From NCBI GenBank assembly GCA_941918925.1, contig OW799235.1, forward strand, positions 109,867,076 to 109,931,075: 64,000 nt of DNA. Reading direction: 5' to 3'. How positions within the stretch are numbered: the first letter of the stretch is position 1; the number at the start of each line of letters is the position of its first letter. The stretch is from Phyto melanocephala (Eukaryota > Arthropoda > Insecta > Diptera > Rhinophoridae). Both the position numbers and the translations under genes were made by a program. A model generated the notes under the pieces. The model was given only the letters and a program-made list of their open reading frames with translations. It was not told the origin of the DNA and did not search any database. This document shows, piece by piece, positions 58,201 to 64,000 of this stretch.

Positions 58201-58869
58201 TATGGAGTAAGTTATTTTATAAATTTGTAAAAAAAAAATTTAAGGGATTGGCTTCATATATTCTTTGTTTATATTTTAAATAGAAAATTTAAATATTTGG
58301 AAGGTCTTTTACCAGTGGATCCTGAAGTACAAAAAGCTCTAATATTAAAACGTTATAATGACAGATTATTGGAATCGAGCAGAAAATTTACACCACGAAT
58401 TGAAAAGCGCTACAAGTGTTTAATGAAGCATGTAAGTTTTTTAATGTGAATTTTTTTATCTGCCAGTATTATATTCTTAGACGAATTATATAAGCTTCGA
58501 TTTTTTTAAGTTTTCGGAACATACTCCATACGTCTTTTCAAAATAGAATAGAGCTTTAACTGAGGAAGCTAGAAGATGACATGATTTTAGGTTAGGTCGA
58601 AAAAGAGGGGCATAATGTGCGCCCATGACGTTTGCATAGCTATCGGATCAAATTTTTAAATCTAGGCTGTTATCTGTATGTGTGCCAAGTTCCATTTAGT
58701 TCCATTCACATTTCTTATATTATTGTAGTTGTTTGTTTTCGCAAATAATACACATACATGTATGTTTACATACATACATGTTTAAATAGTGGTTTGTAGT
58801 TCAAAAACCTTCTGTACATTTTTGCAGCCGACATTTTGGAAAGCAAATAAAAAATGTTTTGATTTTTAA
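42987..58869 (+). CDS. Nine-exon gene for an unrecognised basic 402-aa protein
   Basis: The joined exons are 42987-43221, 43301-43504, 56541-56582, 56816-56974, 57039-57149, 57843-58012, 58109-58206, 58284-58431 and 58828-58869. All introns are GT-AG, and the phases (1,1,1,1,1,0,2,0) agree at every junction, giving 1209 nt and 402 residues with no internal stop. The product is Lys/Arg-rich with no evident signal peptide or membrane segment. Features include an acidic stretch (residues about 103-125), CDDPYPWLNKYLN (about 148-160), the most conserved-looking part DVYCTRRVRVFYFNCRTKSA, a basic Pro/Ala/Lys segment, a Gln/Ser-rich linker (about 280-297) and a charged C-terminal region (KFKYLEGLLPVDPEVQKALI). 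I do not recognise the family; a nuclear or structural role would be a guess from charge alone. Alternative or further exons are possible. Confidence 0.85.
43301..43504 (+). CDS. Exon 2 (residues 79-146)
   Basis: It encodes HMQSNAITGRCNKELEFHHY, then an acidic stretch (DEMDDGGENLQELELKD) and MPERFEMLRDKKLHFYGFN. The donor GTGAGT at 43505 is strong. The following intron is about 13 kb, out of scale with the rest of the gene. Confidence 0.87.
43796..43925. mobile_element. MITE, 130 bp, with perfect 37-bp inverted repeats
   Basis: 43796-43832 and 43889-43925 are exact reverse complements over 37 bp, starting CCCATACCTAAACAAGAGCG, with a 56-bp AT-rich loop. TTA occurs two bases outside each arm (43791 and 43928), as would fit a PIF/Harbinger-type 3-bp TWA target. 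Perfect arms imply recent insertion or a hairpin under selection. It lies in intron 2, about 290 bp after exon 2. Confidence 0.88.
44004..44411 (-). pseudogene. Tc1-like transposase, N-terminal DNA-binding part only
   Basis: The minus strand encodes YDRRNSKTIIIKLLEDAKSM, then REVGQHCGVNKSTICRVASR (first helix-turn-helix), RKSGSGRPRKTT (basic GRPRK linker) and a second DNA-binding part to LEFAKRYQY. This is the bipartite paired-like domain that binds Tc1 terminal repeats. The frame is open to a stop at 44412-44414 with no start codon, and the catalytic DDE domain is absent. The start of the frame overlaps one arm of the palindrome at 44388-44468. Confidence 0.85.
44388..44468. repeat. 81-bp palindrome at the 5' end of the Tc1-like fragment
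   Basis: The arm TCGTCGGTCGTAAATTGTTA and the reverse complement of the other end (TCGTCGTTCGTAAATTATTG) match with a few differences. The whole segment is homologous to the palindrome at 60603-60688. One arm doubles as codons of the transposase N-terminus. Confidence 0.8.
44469..45312. other. Intronic AT-rich sequence, no feature recognised
   Basis: Part of intron 2. The only frames are short and low in complexity. Confidence 0.4.
45313..45547. mobile_element. MITE copy (same family as 49447), one terminus truncated
   Basis: It starts TCTGTTGCTTGGAGCTTAAA and matches the 49447 copy along its length (for example CCAATGTCACTTTTTTGCT, CATACTTAACCCAGAACAGC). It ends at ACATTGGCCCTTTTAG without the last about 18 bp of the terminal repeat. 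Confidence 0.85.
45548..46533. other. Intronic AT-rich sequence, no feature recognised
   Basis: Part of intron 2 between a MITE and a Helitron. Nothing could be supported. Confidence 0.4.
46534..46957 (+). mobile_element. Non-autonomous Helitron, 424 bp
   Basis: It begins TCTATATATATAAAAG and ends TTTTCTAG, i.e. 5' TC and 3' CTAG (CTRR). A GC-rich hairpin segment GCGTAGCAACGCGCGCCGGG lies a few bases before the 3' end. The flanking bases are A (46533) and T (46958), so it sits between A and T without target duplication, as Helitrons do. Internally GAAACTTTGCACAC repeats twice. There is no coding capacity. Confidence 0.82.
47030..47962. repeat. Repeat bounded by ATACCCTTCAC / GTGAAGGGTAT
   Basis: The ends are an 11-bp inverted repeat about 930 bp apart. 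Internal words (TTTCTATTGAAAATCATTTA, ACACGAGTGTCTCTGTTTTT, TACTTATTTATAACTCATAT) recur in the repeats at 55400 and 57205. The family is non-coding and probably Helitron/DINE-related. Confidence 0.6.
47963..49446. other. Intronic AT-rich sequence, no feature recognised
   Basis: Part of intron 2. Only short chance frames are seen. Confidence 0.4.
49447..49695. mobile_element. MITE, 249 bp, TA-flanked, about 30-bp terminal inverted repeats
   Basis: The start TCTGTGGCTTAGAGCTAAAA and the reverse complement of the end (TCTGTGGCTTGGAGCTAAAA) differ at one base. TA flanks both ends, which is the target-site pattern of Tc1/mariner-type elements. It has no coding capacity. A second, truncated copy at 45313 lies in the same intron. 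Confidence 0.88.
49696..50863. other. Intronic; more complex stretch at 49980-50240 unassigned
   Basis: The 49980-50240 segment is less AT-rich than its surroundings and has an 82-codon minus-strand frame, but its translation matches nothing I recognise and lacks flanking splice logic. It is probably a decayed transposon segment. Confidence 0.3.
50864..51590 (-). pseudogene. Tc1/mariner DD41D-type transposase relic, internally deleted
   Basis: On the minus strand MERYTSQRVENIKIYSKI (N-terminus) jumps to HFWLNGFVNKQNMRYW, then VIGSYFF, WPQLDDMDLEDMWFQQDGA, INLLETKFGERVISRNGP, SCNLTPLDYFLWGYV and the C-terminal end RLDVCKRARGGHVKEIELHT plus stop. Frameshifts separate blocks, and about 100 residues are missing between the DNA-binding and catalytic parts. 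The second-to-third Asp interval fits DD41D after allowing for a short deletion. Confidence 0.87.
51750..52900 (-). pseudogene. Diverged LINE copy of the 31453 family, with degenerate TTAGG tail
   Basis: From the 3' end (TTAGGTTAAG at 51750) the sequence parallels 31449-32577 block by block: the GGGCATATAAAAAGCCAAAC 3' region, the zinc-finger and RNase H regions, and the segment ending at TTTCCCGTCGGTAGG (52670). It then continues upstream to about 52900 into the end of the reverse transcriptase (DFVATRFRAIGV), sequence lost from the 31.5 kb copy. Frameshifts and stops are numerous. Confidence 0.82.
52901..55244. other. Intronic AT-rich sequence, no feature recognised
   Basis: Part of intron 2, with T-rich runs at 53970-54110. 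I see no gene, terminal repeat or RNA. Confidence 0.4.
55245..55385. repeat. 3' end fragment of the 40285-41035 repeat
   Basis: It matches about 40890-41030 in order: TTAGTATAAAGAGATTATTA, GCGATTACTGGTAATAACAA, GTACACAAAATTGGTGGTGA and GGCGAGTATAGTGGCT. Only the last about 140 bp of the unit are present. Confidence 0.7.
55400..55760. repeat. Fragment of the 47030/57205 repeat family
   Basis: Shared words include CACTATTGAAAATCAGCAAT, AAACACGATTACTTCTAATT and TTTTTACCCAAACAACGTTA. It follows directly on the 55245 fragment, so the two families may be parts of one composite or nested insertions. Confidence 0.55.
55985..56100. repeat. Terminal fragment of the 16052-type GTCY/GGGTATA repeat, inverted
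   Basis: AAGGGTATATATAGCTTTGT, CATTCCGTTTGTAATTTCTA and CATTTTCATTTCCGACTC are the reverse complement of 16780-16876. The GTCY part is missing. Confidence 0.75.
56146..56391. mobile_element. Possible small MITE with TACAC(CC)AGAAAA termini
   Basis: TACACCCAGAAAACAG at 56146 and the reverse complement of the other end, TACACAGAAAAAACAG, are similar but not identical over 14-16 bp. The interior of about 215 bp is noncoding. It lies about 150 bp before exon 3. Confidence 0.4.
56541..56582 (+). CDS. Exon 3, 42 bp (residues 147-160)
   Basis: This 14-codon exon encodes VCDDPYPWLNKYLN between an ACCGTTTTAG acceptor and a GTATGT donor. It is phase 1 on both sides, so skipping it would preserve frame. 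Its fit in phase with the exons on both sides of a 13-kb intron supports the gene model. Confidence 0.8.
56816..56974 (+). CDS. Exon 4 (residues 161-213)
   Basis: It encodes DLPTEESVFAVTQTLLDVYC, TRRVRVFYFNCRTKSAMFTN and ELKKLHGGPSDMI. The acceptor is CATAG; the donor GTATTA is weaker than the others but required by phase. This is the least repetitive, most protein-like segment of the gene. Confidence 0.85.
57039..57149 (+). CDS. Exon 5 (residues 214-250)
   Basis: It encodes GYATPSAKRLRLPALKAPAK, then VKKFKAGDHYALRTPE. It is strongly basic, with KRLRLP and KVKKFK clusters that could serve nuclear import. Acceptor TTTATAG, donor GTAAGT. Confidence 0.86.
57205..57807. repeat. GGGTATA-type repeat inside intron 5
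   Basis: It spans from CTTTCACACGAGAGTGTATA to GTGAAGGGTATATAAGATTC and GTACAGCCGAGTTTAAAGCT. Internal words match 47030-47962 and 55400-55760. It accounts for most of the 693-bp intron and ends about 35 bp before the exon 6 acceptor. Confidence 0.7.
57843..58012 (+). CDS. Exon 6 (residues 251-307)
   Basis: It encodes CRIELARMGKVIDKLIAPTL, QRAKAVQKQQLSSTNKELQQ and then a Ser/Gln-rich and basic end, with donor GTACGT in phase 0. An alternative donor AG|GTGTAA near 57987 is weaker and would break the phase of the next exon. The preceding intron holds a repeat at 57205-57807. Confidence 0.83.
58109..58206 (+). CDS. Exon 7 (residues 308-339)
   Basis: It encodes TKNFRNFTKSITSRKDFSSK, then EEYMLYLKRIDM. 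The acceptor GTTTTCAG and donor GTAAGT are both strong. Phase 0 in, phase 2 out. Confidence 0.87.
58284..58431 (+). CDS. Exon 8 (residues 340-389)
   Basis: It encodes KFKYLEGLLPVDPEVQKALI, LKRYNDRLLESSRKFTPRIE and KRYKCLMKH. The acceptor is TAAATAG and the donor GTAAGT. The alternating hydrophobic and charged residues suggest helices. Confidence 0.86.
58587..58650 (-). repeat. 3'-end fragment of the TTAGG-tailed LINE, inside intron 8
   Basis: TTAGGTTAGG is followed by TCGAAAAAGAGGGGCATAAT and GCGCCCATGACG, matching the 3' untranslated end of the LINE at 31453. Only about 60 bp are present, a severely 5'-truncated copy. Confidence 0.72.
58828..58869 (+). CDS. Exon 9, terminal (residues 390-402 and stop)
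   Basis: After a pyrimidine-rich TTTTTGCAG acceptor the frame continues PTFWKANKKCFDF and stops at TAA. A polyadenylation signal follows 17 bp later. This short last exon is the least certain part of the model; another 3' exon is possible. Confidence 0.65.
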   Translation, partial: PTFWKANKKCFDF

Positions 58870-58885
58870 CTGATATTTTTTTAAT

Positions 58886-58891
58886 AATAAA
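58886..58891 (+). terminator. Polyadenylation signal AATAAA of the nine-exon gene
   Basis: It lies 17 bp after the stop codon in exon 9. The short 3' untranslated region is plausible for a compact insect gene, but AATAAA is frequent in AT-rich DNA. Confidence 0.5.
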
Positions 58892-59464
58892 AATTTGGCC
58901 TGATACTAGAATTTCTTATTCTTCTTTACTCCTCTTGAAAGTATAGATTTTCCACAAAGCATATCCATCTTACACGGTTTACTGTTGTTATTGCTTCTTC
59001 GCATGTTTAGGGGCCTAGACACGATCAAGAAACTCATCAAGCCTTTTAGTAGTATCTGTAAAATATGTATGTATGCATTTTAATTAAATTTATATTAGGC
59101 TATAAGTTAAATGTGTTAATGACAGAAAATCTTGGAAAAATAAGTTCAGCAATATAAGCTGAGTTGAATGCGTTTTAGAAACCAGCTATGGTTTCATCAT
59201 CATCATTTGTATTTCTACAAACCACCGTCAGTGTCACATATACAAACTCATTTTCACACTGCTAACCGCAATGCTAGGTAAATTGTTAATTATGGTTGGC
59301 TATCGTGATAGTTCGCTACGCGCGAGCTGACAACAACACATCACTCGCCAGTAATTCATCTCTAAGAAAGAGTCTAAGAACGGATTACAAGATCCACCCC
59401 GTAATAGTGAAGTATCTTAGTAGGAAGGTTATCAAGTATATATTTGCCAAGAATTCTGTGTATT
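58892..59464. other. 3' flank of the gene; one short repeat copy
   Basis: No coding signal was recognised apart from the repeat fragment at 59158-59215. Confidence 0.4.
59158..59215 (-). repeat. Fragment of a dispersed repeat with residual coding sense (copy 2)
   Basis: On the minus strand it reads DDDETIAGF*NAFNSA, parallel to the copies at 21540 and 61196. It has an internal stop. Confidence 0.45.
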
Positions 59465-60180
59465 GGGTTAACAAGGGCAGGACATTCGCAAAGAAACTGG
59501 TAAACTGATTCCCTGTTCAAATCCAGACCAGACAACAATAGTCGTTAAAGGGAAGTACAGGTCGATTTGCATATCTTCCTAAAATTCAGTGACCTGTCAA
59601 CACCGCCAGCATTCTTCTTCCGATCTCGTAAGTTGAGATATATGCCTAATAACAAAAGAGGGCTACACTAGCTTGGCAACTGTATACCTTAAGACGACGC
59701 CACCTTTTTTCAGCTTTTACAATATAATTTCGTACATTTAATAGTCTTTAACGGTATTACGAATGCATTTGCATTGATAATATCCAGATCAGATCCCCGC
59801 ACTCTGTGCACCTTATCAGTACGGCCGTTACTATAGTGGCATGTATGAGCTGGAATCCAAACCAAATAAACTAAAGTCAGTTGATCAAGCCTTGATAGCT
59901 CTTTTCTGCATTGATCGACTAGTTTAGATGTAGCAGTGTATGACCTGAGTGACAAGAGCGCTACTTGACTCAATAAAAATACTGATATTCCCATGAATAT
60001 TCCGGTCATTCAATATCCTACTTGACACCCTGATAGTGAATATTTTAGCCTTGAATACGATGCATTCATTCAAAATGTGGAATGAGAGCTTCATCCTCAG
60101 TTCACTAGAGAAGGCACCAGATCCAACTTCACAGCCCATCATAAAACCATCCGTATAAATTCTGGTTCTCACTCCTTTAG
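59465..60180 (-). pseudogene. LINE RNase H and C-terminal zinc-finger relic (a second LINE family)
   Basis: The minus strand encodes RIYTDGFMMGCEVGSGAF (first catalytic Asp), then in other frames ISIFIESSSALVTQ, LRSYTATSKLVDQCRKELSR, LTLVYLVWIPAHTCHYSNGR and RGSDLDIINANAFVIPLKTI. These are followed by IGRRMLAVLTGH, GRYANRP and a finger end FLCECPAL. The order is RNase H then a terminal finger as in jockey-type LINEs. It differs in sequence from the TTAGG-tailed family. Several frameshifts and stops make it dead. Confidence 0.82.
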
Positions 60181-60602
60181 GGATTTGTAACTATAAACGC
60201 CCTTTCATAATCCATATAGGAGTGTGCTTGCTGAGTATGCTTAATATGTCGCATATAGATTTTAAAGTTTTGTCTCTTGTTTCTGCTTTGTTAATCTGTT
60301 TATTTAATATAAGTAGATGATTGTAGCCTGTGCCTGTCATTGCCTCCATATGACTGTTGTGTAGGTTTTACCTCAGATCATTGTCTTGTGGTCTTAATGA
60401 ACATATTTTATTTGTCGTATATGTGGCGCTTCCTAAAAGTCCATAACAAAAGTGAGTTTGAAAGTCACGGGTCGTTTTGTTTTCGTTCTGGGTATACTAT
60501 TCTGAAGGGAACTAAAACCAACTAAATAAAAAACTTAAGCATTACGAAGAAAGTTTTTTGAATCACTCTACCTTGAGTTGCAAAAAGTAAATTAGCTTCA
60601 TA
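60181..60602. other. Possible upstream continuation of the LINE relic
   Basis: The sequence is less AT-rich than the surroundings up to about 60400 and may be more of the same LINE, but I cannot align residues with confidence. Confidence 0.3.
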
Positions 60603-60688
60603 CATATCGTCGTTCGTAAATTATTGTGTTCTATATGGATAGGTTTTATATATCACATAGAGCACAATAATTTACGAACGACGATATG
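60603..60688. mobile_element. 86-bp palindromic element, 32-bp arms, homologous to a Tc1-like end
   Basis: CATATCGTCGTTCGTAAATT begins a 32-bp arm that recurs inverted at 60657-60688 with one mismatch. The loop is only 22 bp. The 78 bp from 60607 to 60684 are homologous to the palindrome at 44388-44468 next to the Tc1-like transposase fragment. It looks like a minimal MITE made of little more than transposon ends. Confidence 0.82.
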
Positions 60689-61195
60689 TGCTCTGAAGTT
60701 TAGAAGTTTATTTGCATGAGATATTTACCATTCCATTTTGAAAAACAGTTTATTTGAAACTTTGATCAATTAAGCTTCTGTTAAGTTTTTAATAGAAAGC
60801 AAACATTTTTAGTTAAATAAAGGCAATAGAGACGATTTTATTTTCATACTAGTTATTTGAATCCTGTACGCATTTAGAGCCCAACAATATTTTTTGTATT
60901 GTATTCATTTTAAGATAAGTTCTCATATCGTTGTTAGTGCAAGTTAATAGTGTACTGTTGTCAGTGTAATTTTCTTATATTTCTTCTTTTGTGGTATCCG
61001 TTTATGCAACTATTTCATATCATCCTGATATATAGTACCATATTAAATACTATTTTATGCCTCGCAATAAAGCGTATCATATATTATAAATCATGGATCA
61101 AGGTATCTCAATACCAAGTTTTATTAAAAACAAAGGAGGCACAGATAAAAAAATTTAGAAATAATTTTAAGAATATTGAAAAGTTATTTCAATAT
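60689..61195. other. AT-rich, no feature recognised
   Basis: Only chance frames are seen. Confidence 0.4.
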
Positions 61196-61252
61196 TAGCC
61201 GAGTCGAATGCATTTTCAAAATCAGCGACGGTTTTATCATCAGCACTTTACT
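61196..61252 (-). repeat. Fragment of a dispersed repeat with residual coding sense (copy 3)
   Basis: The minus strand encodes DDKTVADFENAFDSA without a stop, the best preserved of three copies. Parent element unknown. Confidence 0.45.
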
Positions 61253-62594
61253 ATATATGTTACGATTTAATGAGATTAGAATTAGAGAATCAAAGCATTT
61301 ATGTTTTTTTACATTTGTTTTTTATCTGATCAAATTACTTTTTTCTTCATTTTCATATTTTCTCATATTTTCAATACATTTTTGTTATAGTGAATAAATA
61401 TGATAAATACAAATATAATAAAAATAATTTATAATAAATTTAATAAGTTGGAATAAATATTATTTTATAGTTTTTTTTTATTCTAAAACTTTTACCATTT
61501 ACACCACCATTAAAATTTAATAATATATTTCATGCACAGACACAAGAATAATAAAAAGATTTATTTGTCTTTATTCATTAAATTTGTACTATAGGGGCAT
61601 AAATATTCTTTAACCTTTTTTCATTAGCTTTTATCTAAAGTAATACTTCGTTAGAGTGGTTAGGACATGATATTCGTCCATGTTTTTCATTCCGAGTGAA
61701 ATTAAATGGTTCGGAGTCATTGCTATAAACAATTACATTGCAATTAAAAACTCGAATTTCTCAATTTTATATGGCAACAAATTACAGTTTTTTTTTTCTT
61801 TTTGTTAAATATTAATTTCATTACGATTAAGCGGCATTTATTTGTTATACTATTTAATAAATATTTACTTTTCATTGACACTTCAATATGTTTGTTCTCA
61901 AAAAATAAAAGTGTGAAAATTACTACAATAAGAAATAGCATGCTATTTACAAGTATTTAAAATTACAAACAAATGTTTTAGTTTTTTTTTTATATTTTGC
62001 AAAGAGAATAGAACTTTTAAGCAATTTGATTACCTAAGAACGCAATCACATAAAATTTTTTTTTAAATTTTACACTTTTTTTCAATTTATTTTAACTTTA
62101 AACTGTAAAGAAAATTGTTTAAATTTACAACATGAAGGAAACGTCGGCAAGAAGGCTAGAATTTAATAAAATTTAATATTAAGCTTTTTGACAATGCTTC
62201 ACTAATAATGGTGAGATAAACATTAATCACTTTTATTGATATTCAACTATAACCTTTTACAAATTGATATATTAATGAGATTGCCTTTTGTTTTCTTACA
62301 TTTCAATATTTATACATTTGCGCTTTCACCAACACATATACATAATTTTATATTTTGTTAGCGTCCTTTAGACTTTATTCAGCCCTTACACACTTTTTCA
62401 CAGTTCAATAGTTTTATTGGGTTTGAATGTAAAATTTAAACATCATTAATCATTAAAAATAAAATAAAAGTATAAATACAATAGCGTTGCCAGAAGGTGC
62501 AAAGGAAATTATGCTAATCTAAGTCGAACCAAAACTGATTTACACCGGCTACAATATTTTCTCTTAGTTTATTGAACGCTTCATCTGTAGTACC
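61253..62594. other. AT-rich, no feature recognised
   Basis: Long A/T runs and low-complexity sequence. No gene or terminal repeat was seen. Confidence 0.45.
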
Positions 62595-62830
62595 AAGGGT
62601 ATATATAGCTTTGTGATTCCGTTTGTAATTCCTTTAATATTCATTTTTCACTCCAGAAAGTATATATTTTCTGAAAACTTAGGGAGTTCATTGAATAGTG
62701 TCCGTCTGTCCGTCTGTGGATTGAAGTCAACCTAAAGAAGCCCACACAATTCTTGGTAACAATCTTTTGCAAATATTCGAGAATGAATTGCCATTGAAAT
62801 CCAACATAATCACCTCACTCAGATTCATTA
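62595..62830. repeat. GTCY/GGGTATA-type repeat fragment, inverted relative to 16052
   Basis: AAGGGTATATATAGCTTTGT, ATTCCGTTTGTAATTCCTTT, AAAGTATATATTTTCTGAAA, the GTCCGTCTGTCCGTCTGTGG run and CGAGAATGAATTGCCATTGA mirror 16620-16876. The copy is truncated after that block. Confidence 0.75.
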
Positions 62831-64000
62831 TTTAATTTTGCAAGTGTAGACTGAATTTAACCTCGCAAATACTTATTTGAGAAAACAAAACACCCATCCT
62901 CGCGGTAAAAAGTAATTGTAAGTAGACTTTATAAAAGGCCTTATTTAGATTCATTTGGCAGACACAAGGACTCTGGTTCCCATTTCATACATAAAATTTT
63001 TTTTCATGAATTGTTATATAGAGCAAGTGATTCCACACTTACTTGTAAAAATGAAGCTTCAAGAAGAGCTTCTGATGAAGGATCCTTTGGAACCGTTTGT
63101 GTGAAGACCTGTTAAAGGGCTGGCTGATTTTTAGATTTAAACAATCTTTTTTTTTAATAAGTTCAAACGCTTTATATATTTTTCATACTTTTTTTTATTG
63201 TTATCCTTGAGTTCAGCACTGTTCACCTCACTTTTCAGAAGCTTGAAACACAACAAAATGATTTCTTGATAATTTTTCAATGTTTTTTTCATATATATTT
63301 TTTATTTTTTTTTAATTATATGTGGTTTAAGTAACGGTTATTGCTAAGAATACAAATATTAAAACATACAGCAAAATGTAGACCTTCCTTTCTTTCTAAG
63401 AGGAGGAGAGTAACTTTTAAATCATTGGAAGGATGTTCAGAGTTCTTCTAAAGAGAGCTTTAGTGCACACAGGGTAGAACAAGAATAAAAATCCTAAATA
63501 GGGTGTAAATTTGGCTTATAAAAGGCCTGAAACATGAAGTCCTTTTGACTTTTACCGCTAGGTATTTATATGCTCTTGTATGTAGGTGTGTATGAAATAC
63601 TATATACATATTTTCTTCGATCTTTCTTCAATCCTAATATTCGAGCTAGAGATAATTTTTTTGCAAAAAAATATTTTAATATTATTATAATTGTTTTATA
63701 TTAAAAAAACTGACTTCAAGCTCGCATATTAGAACAACGTAAGTATGTATGTATATTTATGTATGTTTTATTAATAAAGTGTCAACTGATTAATTCTTTT
63801 ACAAATTCATCACTAATTGCGTTAAATACTTTTAATAGCCCACTTGAAAATGCTGATGTATTCACATGTAGATACATACGTACATATTATCCGTTTTGTT
63901 GCCTGACATTTTATCTTATAATATTTGCAATCTTTGTATTCACATAAATGTCATAAAAGTATTGTTCCGGTTTTTTTTTATTATTTATTTATTTAAAAAA
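62831..64000. other. AT-rich to the window end, no feature recognised
   Basis: There are T-rich runs at 63280-63320 and GTATGTATGTATATTTATGT-type repeats near 63740. No gene could be supported. Confidence 0.4.

Overview
The window looks like nuclear DNA of a dipteran fly. It is strongly AT-rich and dense with degraded Tc1/mariner (DD41D-type) transposases, non-LTR retrotransposon remnants, a Ty3/gypsy-type LTR element and Helitron-like repeats whose ends read (A)GGGTATA and which carry GTCY runs. Short GT-AG introns separate the coding exons. A calyptrate fly such as a blow fly or house fly relative is my inference; no species-specific marker was seen.

Layout. Positions 679-6125 hold an apparently intact gag-pol of a Ty3/gypsy-type retrotransposon and a complete 422-bp 3' LTR. 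The 5' LTR is not in the window. Two 78-bp direct repeats sit at 1-217 upstream of gag. Gag starts with a RING-H2 finger, and gag and pol are joined by a canonical -1 slippery heptamer. From about 6.1 to 42.9 kb I see no convincing host gene, with one weak candidate first exon at 7115-7164. This stretch holds small inverted-repeat transposons (10.9-11.6, 30.6-30.9, 33.1-33.8 kb), GTCY/GGGTATA-type repeats, LINE fragments (12.4, 29.1 and 31.5-32.6 kb), four DD41D transposase relics (20.2, 26.0, 27.0 and 38.3 kb) and a palindromic minisatellite (17.3 kb).

The one host gene I can support lies at 42987-58869 on the + strand. Nine exons with GT-AG splice sites and fully consistent phases encode 402 residues that I do not recognise. 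Its second intron is about 13 kb and is packed with transposons: a perfect 37-bp-TIR MITE, a Tc1-like N-terminal fragment, two copies of a TA-flanked MITE, a Helitron with textbook ends, a DD41D relic and a LINE relic. Introns 5 and 8 also contain repeat fragments. Downstream lie a second kind of LINE RNase H relic (59.5-60.2 kb), an 86-bp palindrome homologous to the end of the Tc1-like fragment, and further repeats.

The points most worth checking are the RING-H2 finger in Gag, the LINE family whose 3' tail is the telomere-type repeat (TTAGG)n, and the unidentified nine-exon gene. I found no tRNA, rRNA or CRISPR. Coordinates of degraded repeats are approximate, since all were aligned by eye.
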